A DNA stretch of 64,000 bases from Chrysogorgia sp. JL179-B06. Its lineage: Eukaryota > Cnidaria > Anthozoa > Scleralcyonacea > Chrysogorgiidae. The notes beneath the pieces are model-generated. The model made no database searches, was not told the origin of the DNA, and was given only the letters and a program-made list of their open reading frames with translations. Numbering within the stretch: position 1 is the first letter of the stretch; each line of letters opens with the position of its first letter. This document shows, in pieces, positions 40,862 to 52,600 of the stretch. Made by a program: the position numbers and the translations under genes. The stretch lies in NCBI GenBank assembly GCA_035772405.1, contig JAYKKM010000198.1, positions 62,001 through 126,000 on the forward strand. Direction: 5' to 3'.

Positions 40862-40983
40862 TGAAATATATTAAAACCCTTCTATGGAAATCAGGTGAAC
40901 TTTCATTGTACGACAGACATCCAATGCTGTGCTTTGTAAGGCCAATCTGCTCAGCCACATACAAACCTCTTCCTCAAATTGAC

Positions 40984-41913
40984 TACCGTATTTACTCGTT
41001 TAAGCGTCGCGGCGCTTATTAAATTTTTTCGGTTTCAGATGCGGTGCTTATTCGGGGGCGGGGTTAATTCGATGCGGCGTTTTTTAAAAATCAAAATATT
41101 TGTAAATGATGTAATACGGTAAGCAAATGTTAACAACAAAATAAACGTGTTTCAGATGTTCAAAACTCTTATTTTTACAAAATTACAACGTCAATGTCAC
41201 TGTCCTCTTCCTGGTCCGAGTACTTGCATTGCAACATGAAAACCTCCCAGGCTGATTTAGAATGAGTTGTTCTGTACTTGTTTTTTCATTATTCAAAATA
41301 GTTTGATAATGCTTCGATTAAAGGACATTGGCAACAAAAATTAAGTTTGTCTAATATGAAAGAACTCGTAAAATGATAGAGTAACACCTTTTACAACTTT
41401 TCCGTATTTTACTTCGTTTTTGAAATATCTCAGTTTGTTTGATATGTAAATGAGATGGTCTCTGACGTCAGGTGTGGGGTAGAGAATTTTCACTCATTAA
41501 AAAATGTATTATATCTCAGTGATTGCTAAGTTTACAACGTTCATTATCATGGGGAGTTGTTATACGCACATTTTCAAGTAAATTTGTGGAACAAACTTGA
41601 AGATGTAACTAATATTTTAATGAGTGAAAATTCTCCACCCAACACCTGACGTCAGACACCATCTCATTTAAATATTAAACAAACTGAAATATTTCAAAAA
41701 CGAAGTAAAATACGGGAAAGTTGTAAAAGGTGTTGCTCTATCATTTTACGAGTTCTTTCATATTAGACAAACTTAATTTTTGTTGCCAATGTCCTTTAAG
41801 CGCCGCAGTGTGTGAATAAATGCGGCGCTTATTCGAGGGCGGTGCTTATTAATATGTTTGCTCTCAGATGCGGCGCTTAATCGGGGGCGTCGCTTGAACG
41901 AGTAAATACGGTA
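40984..41913. mobile_element. Palindromic GGCGCTTATTCG element
   Basis: Terminal repeats TACCGTATTTACTCGTTTAA and the inverse ending in GAGTAAATACGGTA, each followed inward by GCGGCGCTTATTCGGGGGCG-type repeats. The copy is split by a TTAA-flanked element at 41318-41799. Confidence 0.85.
41318..41799. mobile_element. TTAA-flanked foldback element nested in the previous one
   Basis: TTAA, then AGGACATTGGCAAC on the left, and GTTGCCAATGTCCT, then TTAA on the right. The arms run about 190 bases with few mismatches, through GACGTCAG in the inner part. TTAA duplications fit piggyBac-type transposition. Confidence 0.85.
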
Positions 41914-42305
41914 TATGCATGCACTAATTGTCAATGCATGGCAAATTGAGTGTTAGTCAATTTATTTTGAACGTCGATTTGTTAATGAGAGGGACTAAGA
42001 ACTAGGTTTGAAGCCAGCAATTCAACTCAACCACCCAAGTTTTCCTGTAACTTTGAAACATTGAAAAATGACCAAATGTAAAACACTATGATATAGGGTG
42101 AAACAGTTTAATGTACGATACTTTGCGAATCCACATTGATCCAATGCGGACAGTTAAAAATTGTAAGTTATATTAAAGAAGTCTTGACGATAAATCAAAC
42201 GGAATTCATGTTTAATCAATATTTGTAAATTGCATATGGACTTATATAGTACGGTACTATAAGTACCTTTCGTAAATAGGTAAGAGAATCGTCCTGATTT
42301 ACATA

Positions 42306-42764
42306 TTAAAGTGCCCATGACCAAATACGATATTACGGATATAGATGCTACATGAAGTGAAAAGTTGAATGCCAAAATATTTTATGATTTGAGCTTTGCG
42401 TTGATGTGCTATAAAGATTTGTTTGTCAGAAATGCTAATGAGTGTGACGTCATTTACGGAAGCAAATTAATCTAACTCAAACGTTGATGATGTACTTGAG
42501 TAACTTGACCGCTATAGTAAAGATGTTATCAACTTTTTCACTCAAATAGTTCAAATCCTCAACCAGTCTATCACACGGAAAGCAGAAAAGAAAGCCATGC
42601 AAATGCCGTAAATTACGTCACATGGTAATGAACCATTTCTGACAAACAAATCTTTATAGCACATCAACGCAAAGCTCAAATCATAAAATATTTTGGCATT
42701 CAACTTTTCACTTCATGTAGCATCTATATCCGTAATATCGTATTTGGGGTCATGGGCACTTTAA
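42306..42764. mobile_element. TTAA-flanked foldback element
   Basis: TTAA, AGTGCCCATGACC at the left; GGTCATGGGCACT, TTAA at the right. Near-perfect arms of about 115 bases (inner parts include GCACATCAACGCAAAGCTCA). Confidence 0.9.
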
Positions 42765-43588
42765 AGGACACTCCAGCCAAAATACAAATGTAGTTCATAT
42801 GAAAAATCTTACTGACTTTAGATTATTTCCAAAGTTTCAGCATTTCTATCAATTTAGTTAAGAAGATTGAAGTTGAACATTTGAGGATTTTGACGCCATG
42901 TTGATTTTGAAAATATGACGTCATTGAATGATTCTTTATCGGCAGTAGAGTTGTTTTTATGGCGATCACATAGCGATAGCTGTTGTGAATGCTCTTTGGA
43001 CGAAAATTAGTCAAAATAAACTATTTAGTTCCTCATGCAGGAAAGTAGAGGAGCTTCTTAGGCATAATAAAATGATAAAGTAACTTCTTTTGAAGATTTT
43101 CGTTTCTTTGCTTTCTTTTTGAGATATATCAGTTTGTTTGATATGCAAATGTCTGGAATTTCGTCAGACATGCATAATGACTTATTGGAGAAATGGTGTA
43201 TATCTCTTTTATTCTCGAACGAAATCCTCTAAAATCGAGAAGTTTGTTGTTGTGGGAGAAACGCACACACGTGCTATTCGCACTTTAGTGTTTTTATTTG
43301 ATGAACGCAAAGATATATAACATTCTCTGATAACTCATTATGCATGTGTGACGAAATTCCAGATATTTGCATATCAAACAAACTGATATATCTCAAAAAG
43401 AAAGCAAAGAAGTGAAAATCTGCAAAAGAAGTTACTTTATCATTTTAAAAGTTCTTCCAAATAAGACAATAAAAAATGTTGAGGTTAGGGGCACTTTAAC
43501 TAAATTGATATGAATGCTGTAACTTTGGAAATAAACTAAAGTCAGTAAGATCTTTCATATGAACTACATTTGTATTTTGGCTGGAGTA
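42765..43588. mobile_element. Foldback element with a second foldback nested inside
   Basis: The outer arms pair around CTCCAGCCAAAATACAAATG and its inverse ending near 43588. Nested arms (43067-43449) pair around TGATAAAGTAACTTCTTTTG and include CAGTTTGTTTGATATGCAAA. Confidence 0.8.
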
Positions 43589-43761
43589 AGTGCATATGAA
43601 GTGAAATGTTCGGGTGATGACTTACAGAGCGCTACGTTGCTTCGGGACCGCAGTAATTGGCGATCGCTGTCTACGGCCACCCTGCCACATGTACTGCTTT
43701 CAATGTTTCCCTGTAATCTAACCTTAGTATAGACTAGAAATACACAATAACCCCTTGCCCC

Positions 43762-44259
43762 AACCTCGTTCCCAGGGCATTTTGCCTCCACGGTGGAAGG
43801 TCGGCGAAAATGGCCCTGGGATCGGCTGGTCACATGACACCCAGAATTTCTGGGTGTTTAGATATGATAATTTTTGTGGTCTTTGTTCGATTGCCTTTGC
43901 CTACTTTGTTGACCTGAATAATTGAGAAATATTCAATTCTCTTCAGAGTTGTTCATGTCAGCATTCGTCGGTATAAAAGCAGCCAACAAGCTTAATAATG
44001 CACCATACATCCATGGTTCTCTCTTACAAAAGGTATGAAGAAGCATATATCCAATTTAGCGAAAGCTATCACTTCTAATTTGCTGTAAAATTTGAAGACA
44101 GCATTCTGATTTAGATGAATAAATTATACTCGGCTGACTATACTATAAACTATACTGTTTTATGACAAGCCAATCGCATTATAGAATGGACCAGCCGATC
44201 CCAGGGCCATTTTCGCCGACCTTCCGCCGTGGAGGCAAAATGCTCTGGGTACGAGGTTG
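43762..44259. mobile_element. Foldback element with CCTCCACGG arms
   Basis: The left arm starts AACCTCGTTCCCAGGGCATT and continues with TTGCCTCCACGGTGGAAGG; the right arm is the inverse, ending in TACGAGGTTG. Arms of about 75 bases flank about 350 bases without coding sequence. Confidence 0.85.
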
Positions 44260-44291
44260 CCCTCGCCCATCTTTTAACTGCTTTAAGTGAC

Positions 44292-44391
44292 AGATGAAAT
44301 ATTCGCGTCTGATCTTTATCTGATTTACAAACTCGAACCGAAGGCGAGTGTTTGTATATCAGATAAAGATCGGACGTGAATATTTTATATA
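44292..44391. repeat. Short inverted repeat
   Basis: ATGAAATATTCGCGTCTGAT with TCTTTATCTGATTTACAAAC pairs with the inverse arm ending GGACGTGAATATTTTATAT. About 100 bases in all. Confidence 0.7.
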
Positions 44392-44473
44392 GCTTATCAA
44401 ATGAAGACACATAAATGTTTATATCTATCTACAAGGAAAAGTTTATGGAAATCAGGACGAATCCTTATCCGAT

Positions 44474-44961
44474 TTAAAGTGCCTATCCGGGGTTTTGGGA
44501 TTTCACATATTCGTAATCTTTGGGTTCTACCAAGAAGAAAAGTAATATATCTTGTCGTGCGAAAATTTCATCTTCATGCATTTTTCCTTCGCTAAAATTG
44601 ATTTACTATTCACAGGAAATGACGTCAAAGCAGGGACACGCGAAGTCATTGCACACTAATTCATTGCACACTAATTCAACAGCGAAATACAAAGAAAGTT
44701 TGGTTCTGAACTTTAAACACAGCTGTTTAGACAAAATTCGCTCAATTCCCAAACTTTCTTTGTATTTCACTGCTGAATCAGTGTGCAATGTCTTTGCGTG
44801 TCCCTGCTTTGACGTCATTTCCTGTGAATAGTAAATCACTTTAGCAGGGGTAAAAGGTATGAAGATGAAATTTTCGCACGACAAGATATTTTACAATTCT
44901 TCTCAAGACATTCCAAAGATCACAAATATGTAAAATCCCCAAACCCCAGATCGGCACTTTA
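44474..44961. mobile_element. TTAA-flanked foldback element
   Basis: TTAA, AGTGCCTATCCGGGGTTTTG at the left, and CCCCAGATCGGCACT, TTAA at the right. Long arms include GAAATGACGTCAAAGCAGGG. Two short direct copies of TTGCACACTAATTCA lie near the centre on the left side. Confidence 0.85.
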
Positions 44962-45239
44962 AAAAAACACTAATTAAATATTCATTTTCTTTTGTTTTTA
45001 CTTCGTGAATTTTATTAGCAGTGTTAAATAAACTCATTAGTTTGTTGGACCATCAATTAAATACAACATTAAATAATAGATTTTTACAACATATCAGTCC
45101 ATTATTTAACTATTAAACCATGGTATGTCGTGTTTTGAAGTCGATTCTCTTTGATGAATACTGAATCAGCTACCACATTTCTATTAAATTACCTTAAATA
45201 TCAATTTATCCACTTAATTTTTGTTAAATCACCTATCTA

Positions 45240-45350
45240 TACTTATTATATGGCTCGGGCTACTTCCGGTGGAATTGCGCAGTATGATTGGTTAATTTGC
45301 AGTCCTGCGGTTTTGGCGGGAAAACTTTTTTGTTGATTTGAGCACAAATA
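45240..45350. repeat. Dispersed repeat, inverted relative of 37495-37610
   Basis: The segment with GGGCTACTTCCGG, GATTGGTTAATTTGC and GGTTTTGGCGGGAAAAC matches, in inverted orientation, the segment at about 37495-37610 in COPS3 intron 8. It is followed by a small hairpin at 45351-45453 (CTTTTGATTGGCTGTT and AACAGCCAATCAAAAG). Confidence 0.65.
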
Positions 45351-45515
45351 GACCTTCGCGTGTCTCCTTTTGATTGGCTGTTTGTTGTCCGAACTTATTT
45401 AACAGCCAATCAAAAGGCGACACGGATGAGTGCTAGTTGCCGTGCGAAAAGGTCTATTGAAGAGGTGTCTTCATTGAAATCCTCGAACAATGAAGCACGC
45501 CCTGGTTCGTACAGA

Positions 45516-46076
45516 ACTTGAATGTACGAAAGCCGACGAGGGACTTCAGACAATTCAGAGTTATCTCTATCCTGTCTCCCGTCTTTGATCAATGCAGGTG
45601 TGTAAACTGGTGGAACACACATTGAGCGACATACCGGGTTCAAGAGGACGAGTAAATAAAGCCACCTGTAGTATAAAAAATAACGCTTATTATAGGTATT
45701 TCGCACATAAACTTTTAGCACTTGAGAGGTTTAATAACAATAATTAGTATGTATAGCAAAAGAGCTTACTTACCGAAACCGAAACATAACTCGTACAAGG
45801 AAGATAAAACGACGGCAAATAAGAAATTTGTCTGAAGTCTGAGGTATTAAACCTCTCAAGTGCTAAAAGTTTATGTGCGAAATACCTATAATAAGCGTTA
45901 TTTTTTATACTATACAGGTGGCTTTATTTACTCGTCTTCTTGAACTCGCTATGTCGCTCAATGTGTGTTCCACCAGTTTACACACCTGCATTGATCAAAG
46001 ACGGGAGACAGAATGGAGATGACTCTGAATTGTCTGAAGTCCCTGAGCCTCGTCGGCTTTCGTAAAGTCCTTGAAT
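45516..46076. mobile_element. Large foldback element with open frame in its left arm
   Basis: Arms of more than 200 bases: the left starts TGTACGAAAGCCGACGAG and reaches AGCACTTGAGAGGTTTAATA; the right is its inverse. The left arm has a 103-codon minus-strand open frame (45410-45721) with no recognised domain. The right arm is slightly diverged and does not keep that frame, so I do not call a gene. Confidence 0.85.
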
Positions 46077-46603
46077 TTATGAAGAAGTGCTTCAAAGTCC
46101 TTGAATCCTTCATTATTTAATTTTTATGACATTTTCTCAAAAGAGAGAATGTTGTTAACATCTGCGCGAGTTCGCTTCCTTGATGACGTCCATCTCTCAG
46201 GTAGTTTGAAATTCATTGAAGTGGCAAGTAGAAGTAACAGTTTTCCATTTTTCGTGATTTTCCACTGCTTTTCAAAGCCTCTTTTTCAGCCCTTGAAAGT
46301 CCTTGCATCAACCTCGTACCCAGGGTCTTATGCTGGAATGTGTTGCTTTTACGACGAATATTTCATTCGGAACGAATTGGTACAGGTGCAAACACGAAGC
46401 GATTAAGAGGTAATGTAAAGCAATGAAAAAACAAGAAAATGCACTTAAAAGCCATATAATAAACTACTATTAGCCTCGGTCTGTACGGGGAAAGTGTTTG
46501 CCGTTTTGTCTGCATTAACCTCGCTCCTTCGTCACTTTGTCTGTACGAAAACCGCGGGCAAATATACTTCCCTGTACACACACTCACACTAACTCCGTCT
46601 CTC

Positions 46604-49600
46604 TCAAACGGTAAGCAACTTAATCGAAGAAGTCGTTGACAATTTTTGCGTTTGCAATATACGAGAAAGAGCCATCACAACGCGTCGTATCAAGTAGAGC
46701 AGATGATGCCTAAAGATGCAAACCAACACAACAATCGCCACGCCAACGAGCATTCCAACCGAGGGAAATTCATTGAACCTCCGTCTCTCTTTCTTCCACG
46801 CTTTTAATTCGTCGACGTAAAGGAAACGGTTGCGCATGTTGTGTGGTAGTTCGAACTGCGATGGCAGCGGAAATAGTGATTCGTAGAAATCCACCAAGAG
46901 GTTCTTTATAACCAAAGACGAGTTTCCTTTGCCGTGCTCGATGTTGTCGTTTAAGCAAATGAATTTCTTCCTGTTTTTCCGAATCTCGTCCAGTTGCAGT
47001 AACACGTGCGAAACGTTGTTCTTAATCATCTTGAATGTAATAAAACAAGTGGTTTGAACCCAGAAGTATCATTGGATCGAGCAACTATTGTTTAGATGCT
47101 GCGAAAAAATGAAGCTGGGAATATCTCGTGGCGGCCATCTTGAATGGACCACGCTATATAGTTTTACTATCGGCGATAGAGACTATCTGTCTCTGATCTT
47201 TTAAGATGGTAAAATGAATCAGTTGTCGAAGGTTATCCAGGAATTTAGAACACAAACTATGGCTCCATTACATTAACTATGAAGCCGGGATTAGCGCGTG
47301 GCGCCCATATTGGAGTGACATGGCGGCGGCCATATTGGAGTGACCACCTTGGTCACTCCAACATGGCCGCCACGCGCTAATTCCGGCTTCATAGTTACTA
47401 TTGGAGCCGTAGTTTATGTTCTATATCACGTAGCAAAATCATTAAACAATTCTTAATGGGGGATTTACGGTACCTCGCTTGGGGAGATATAACAGCTTTT
47501 CTACCTAGTCCGTATCTGTAGATCTCTTTCATAATGGCACCCAAATTAAATATTCTTTTATATTCATTAAATTAGCCTTTCTGACCTCGTTCGTGTGTCT
47601 GTAATTCCAAAGAATCTTTGCTTTGTAACGAGGCCAGAAAGGCTAATTTACATGCATATAAAAGATTATTTAGACTGGCTGCCATTATAAAGAAGTCTAT
47701 GGAGCAAAGGATGTCGCTTTCGGTCGGTTCGGAGTCGTCTTCTACTCAGGATTCTTTGGCGTCGTGTTTTGGGGTCGCATATCTGGATGTGGTAAGGACA
47801 ACGCCTTGGGGGTGAGTACTCAATTCGTATATTACCGCCGTTGTTTTTCGTTTCTTAATACTTTACCCGTGTTAGACGGTGAACTTGCCGATCTGAGGTC
47901 CCACGAACCATTGCAAAATGTATTACATACCTTGCAACGGCGAAAATTGTTGCGACACAAGTTGCTACAATCGTTGCAGAAAGTAGAATCTAGTTCTACT
48001 TTCTGTAATGATTGCAGCAACTCTTTTCAGCGTTGCACAGTGTAACACCCCCACCTGCAACTTGTCTCGCAATTTTCCTCTTTGGCAACTCGATGCGCAT
48101 GCGTACCTTGTTACAAACACGAAGATGGCGAAACATTGCGAGTCAAGTTGCACGAAAAATTGCCTTGTGTAACTCCGCCTTTAGCATCATTGCTAATTGC
48201 ATCCAGTCTGTAGTGAGGCATTGTTAATTGCATCCAGTCTGTGGTGAGGCTGTTCTGTCTTTCATGTTAGTCAGTACTTGTCGTAAACTGGTCATAGGTT
48301 TGTTGGCTACACGTATGTTGTAATGTCGTAAAATAAGTGCCCTAGTTTCTGACGTACCTTGAATGCGATGTCATCTTCGCCGACGACCTCGTATTTGAAC
48401 TTGTTCTCGGCTTTCTTGGAATCGTTGAGCCGTTTCATGATCTCCGCGCAGCCACGCAACAAACTTACCGTGACCAGCGGTAACCCATGGCCGCCGTATT
48501 GCTGTTCCGCTTTTGGCCTTTGGCGTGCCTTCTCCCCCAGCTGCGCACCGGAGCAATTCTTGAGGATGCTGGTAAATTTTTTGATCGTTTTTGCGTCGAG
48601 GGGAAGCTTGTGAAATTGCGCCAACAGAGTGCGTAGTTCGCGATCGGATAGCGTGCCTGTGGGTAAGAAAGAAAATCGGGTCCATATGAGTGATGTGAAA
48701 GAGTTGTGCCCATGCGTAGGCAGAATTGAATACTCTACATGGTTGGTGTACTGCCGAAATAGTGTGTAGGAGGTCTAACGTTTCGAGCGAAGGCCTTTCG
48801 TCAGAGAGTGAAATCAGACATGATTTGATGAAGGGCTCTTGATGAAGGGCTCCGCTCGAAACGTTAGTATTTCGTCACTAAAAATCTTGTGTACCACCTT
48901 TTCACTTTGCTATATATCCATGACTTGATGAGTCGTAAGTGGGATGGACCATAACAGCGGACCATAAACCCCTCTCCAGCAGTCCTTTTTTGTAAGAGCG
49001 TGCAGTACAGTACAGTTCTAATCATTCTTTGAACAACCTACCGGTATGTATGTGATATTGCTGTTGAGCTGTTCAGTGCATAAAAGTTAAATTAGGTTGT
49101 TCAACGCACCACTACAGTGGTTCTCTAGCTAGGACTTATCCACCGGATAAGCTATCCATCCGGGCTTCGAATAACCAGCCCCAGATGTTTTATTTACATG
49201 TGAACTTTACAAGTTCATTTCAAATGAAACTTGGGGGCATGTTTATAATCATGCTATATTTTGGAAACAGCCTGCATAAAAATGCATGTGTAGTATGTGC
49301 CATGTTCAAATTAGCAACACATTTATCTCTGTCTCTGTGTACTTTTCGCGCATTGCTTCTTAACCTTAATTACGGTAGTCACATGTACGCATTGCGTACC
49401 TATTTTTTGTAAGAGGGTGCAGACGTGGAACGTCCTACCGATTGATCGGTGTCACCCCGCGATGAAGTTCAAACGGCACCTCATGCTGTTTTACTACATG
49501 GCAGTAGCGAAGTGGCTCTTAACCTGCGCCGCAGACGACTAAAACAGTGTTTAGTCGTCTGCGGCGCAGGCTAAGTGGCTCTATGACGTGGAGAAAAGCC

Positions 49601-52600
49601 CCAGGACATGGAGAAAAGCCCCAGGACATGGAAAACAGTTTTCCCAAAGTGTGGCTCAGCCCAAAGTTTAGCTGGTGCTCTCTGCTTCTGTGGTTGACCT
49701 CCGGAAGATCTTTTAGTCTTAATTTTTATTCTTACTGATCGGGGACTGCTATAATTGGCGTATGCTATTGCGGCCACCCTGCAACATTTCTACCTTTTTT
49801 AATTTACCGGTGGCAAATCCAATAAAATAAATAAATAAAATAACATGACCTTGATTAGGATTAGCTTACCAGACTTATCAGCATCGATTTCTTCGAATAC
49901 ACGAGAAAAATTAAAATCTTTGGTTTGGTCTATGATGTAGTAAAAATAGGACAAGGCAAACTGCATATCGTTTGGACTGCGGAGTTTGTGCGACGACGTT
50001 GTATCGAATTCTTCTGGGAACTTGGCCTGGAGTTCACTCATGACACCAATATCTACCATGTGGGGCATATGCGAAGGAACTTTCCTAGGTTTGTACCCAA
50101 AAGCACGATTGTAAATACGATTGACGTGCAACAAGGATCCAGAGAATGCATCCAGCAAGGTTCGCTGGTGTAACTTGGTAGCCTTGTACATTTCCATGAG
50201 ATTTTGTTTCTCTTGCAGCTCTTTAAAAATGCCCTGATTTTCCCATGGAAGAAAACTCCATTCTGTGCGTGCTTGTTCAAAGCTGTTGAGGTGTCGACGT
50301 GAATAACCATGTCCAAGTGACTGAAGCAAAAATTCAATGGTGAACAACAGTTAACGGCATTGTACAGTTGAGTGAGCTCTAGGAGTGACTTGTGCACTGT
50401 AAATTGAATACTCTAAGAGGTTGGTGTGCTGCCAAAATAGTGTGTAGGAGGTCTAACGTTTCAAGTGAAGCACTGCCTCGTACCTATAGGCGTCTCAAAA
50501 CAGAGTGAAAAGTTTCATTTCACTTTGTTTCACTCTCGGAAAAAGGCCTTTGTTCGAAACGTTATAGACCTGATATACAGTACACTATTTTCGCTAGGGT
50601 ATTCAATTTGTATTTCTACACTGCCTATGCAGCTGGCACTTTTGTACAGTGTAAAACCAAGCCTGGAAATATTTATTTTCGCTGTGCTCGTCAGAATGAC
50701 CAGCACAAATGAATTTGTAACGGGACACAAAAAATTGTACGGTACAACTTTTAATAGCGTAATGTCTAAAAACTAAGCGTAACATCTCAAAACGTAGCGT
50801 AACAACCTAGCGTATGGTCTCAAAACTTAGCTTAACGTCTCCAGACTTAGCGTAACGCCTCACAACTTAGCGCAATATCTCAAAACGTAGCGTAAAGTCT
50901 CATAACGTAGCGCAATATCTCCAACGTTAGCGTAATATGTCTCCAAAGTTAGCGTAATATGTCTCCAGACTTAGTGTAACGTTTCACAACTTAGCGCAAT
51001 GTCTCCACGCTTAGCGCAACGTCTCCAAACTTAGCGTAATGTCTCATAACTTAGTGTAATGTCTCATAACATAGCGTAATGTCTCATAACATAGCGCAAT
51101 GTCTCATAACATAGCGCAATGTCTCATAACATAGCGCAATGTCTCCAAAGCGTAATATGTCTCCAAATTTAGCGCAATGTCTCCAAACTTAGCGCAATGT
51201 CTCCAAACTTAGCGTACCATCTATGTAGGCAATGTTAAAGTATGAATAAAAAACTCTAAAAGGTTGTTGTGACTACATTGCCAAAACATACTAAGAGGTC
51301 TAACGTTTTGAGCGAAAAAGGTCCTTCACTTGAAACATTAGACCTACTGTATGTTATTTCAAAAGTACACCAACCTTTTTGATAAGTTTTTGATTTGTAA
51401 TCACTAAGTTGAACATATTTTGCATTATTTTAGGCGGGACGTATCAAGCGTGCATGGGGCCCCTGGCACATTTGCGGTTGCCTCACTCCTGCCAGAAAAA
51501 TCGGGGGGGAGGGGAGATTAACAAAAAAATGTGTGTAGTAATGTAATCTTTGGATTGGCCATTGCATGAGTTGTATTAAAAGGTGGGGGCTGCGGGGCCC
51601 CACTACACATATCCCACAAGAAACCACAAAATGTGGGGTCCCTATAATTAGAAACAAGGCCCTAATAAACGCGAGGCACAAAAAACCTGCGGGGCACCAC
51701 AAAAGCGTGGGCCCATGGCACTTGCTCAAAGTGGCCCCCTTGATCCACCCTGATTTTAGGTACTTTAGGTAAGGGGAAATGTCCACACCTGCTTTTTAAA
51801 ATTTACATCAGTTGTTGGCTGTTGAACATGACCAGTCTTTGCTGTTATTGACTTCATGTATATCATTTCAGAGTGCATTGTAGTTGGGTGAAAGTCAGTG
51901 TTACAGGCTATGCCGAGCCTTTCACGAAGCAGTTTAGCTTTCTTCCTCTTGTATCCTTTGTCTGTGATGTCACCAGATTTTAACTCTTTTTCCAGTTCTG
52001 CAATTTGGTTTAGAACTTCTTCTGGGATGCTCATGTCGTCAGGTATTGTAGGAATACAATATTCAGTTTGGTCCACTTCCTTCCATGTTGGCAATGGCAT
52101 ATTCTCATGTTTGGCATTCCAGAAATTCAGATCGTTGCTGGTGTTGTAAATGTGTATGGGGTAGAGAGTTGTTGGAGCATTGTGTTCTAGTAAATCCTTA
52201 GTTGTGGGAGAAACCAAACCTAAGCCTTTGTCCCCTTTTATGACCACTTCATTCTTTGACTTAGTTTCAATTGTTAAATTGAACTTGATTTCAACCTTGT
52301 TGGTGTCATTCAGTGTCTGATATCCAACCAAGCGAAGAGTTGCAGTAGTTAATGTGTGATTAGGGTAAAACGTCACCGTCATCACTTTAAATTTTTGAGC
52401 TATTGTTACTGAACGCAAAACGCTTGCACCATCATGTTCACCTTCTATGATCTTTCCTTTCCCATACACCTCTGATAGGTTGAAGAACATGGCTTGCAGA
52501 TCACTAGGCAAGTGAATGACCTTAGTGTCCATGTGTAGCATCTCAGAATATAATTGAAAAAATGATTTCACACCACAGTCACCAGCATCCAGACCACACG

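Noticed and set aside
44520..44884. Open frames on both strands of similar length
   Set aside because: They are the two arms of the TTAA-flanked palindrome read in opposite directions.
51430..51786. 118-codon minus-strand frame and 68-codon plus-strand frame next to the GNPTAB exon
   Set aside because: They lie in a weak inverted repeat in intron 1 with GGGGCCCC-type motifs; no homology recognised.
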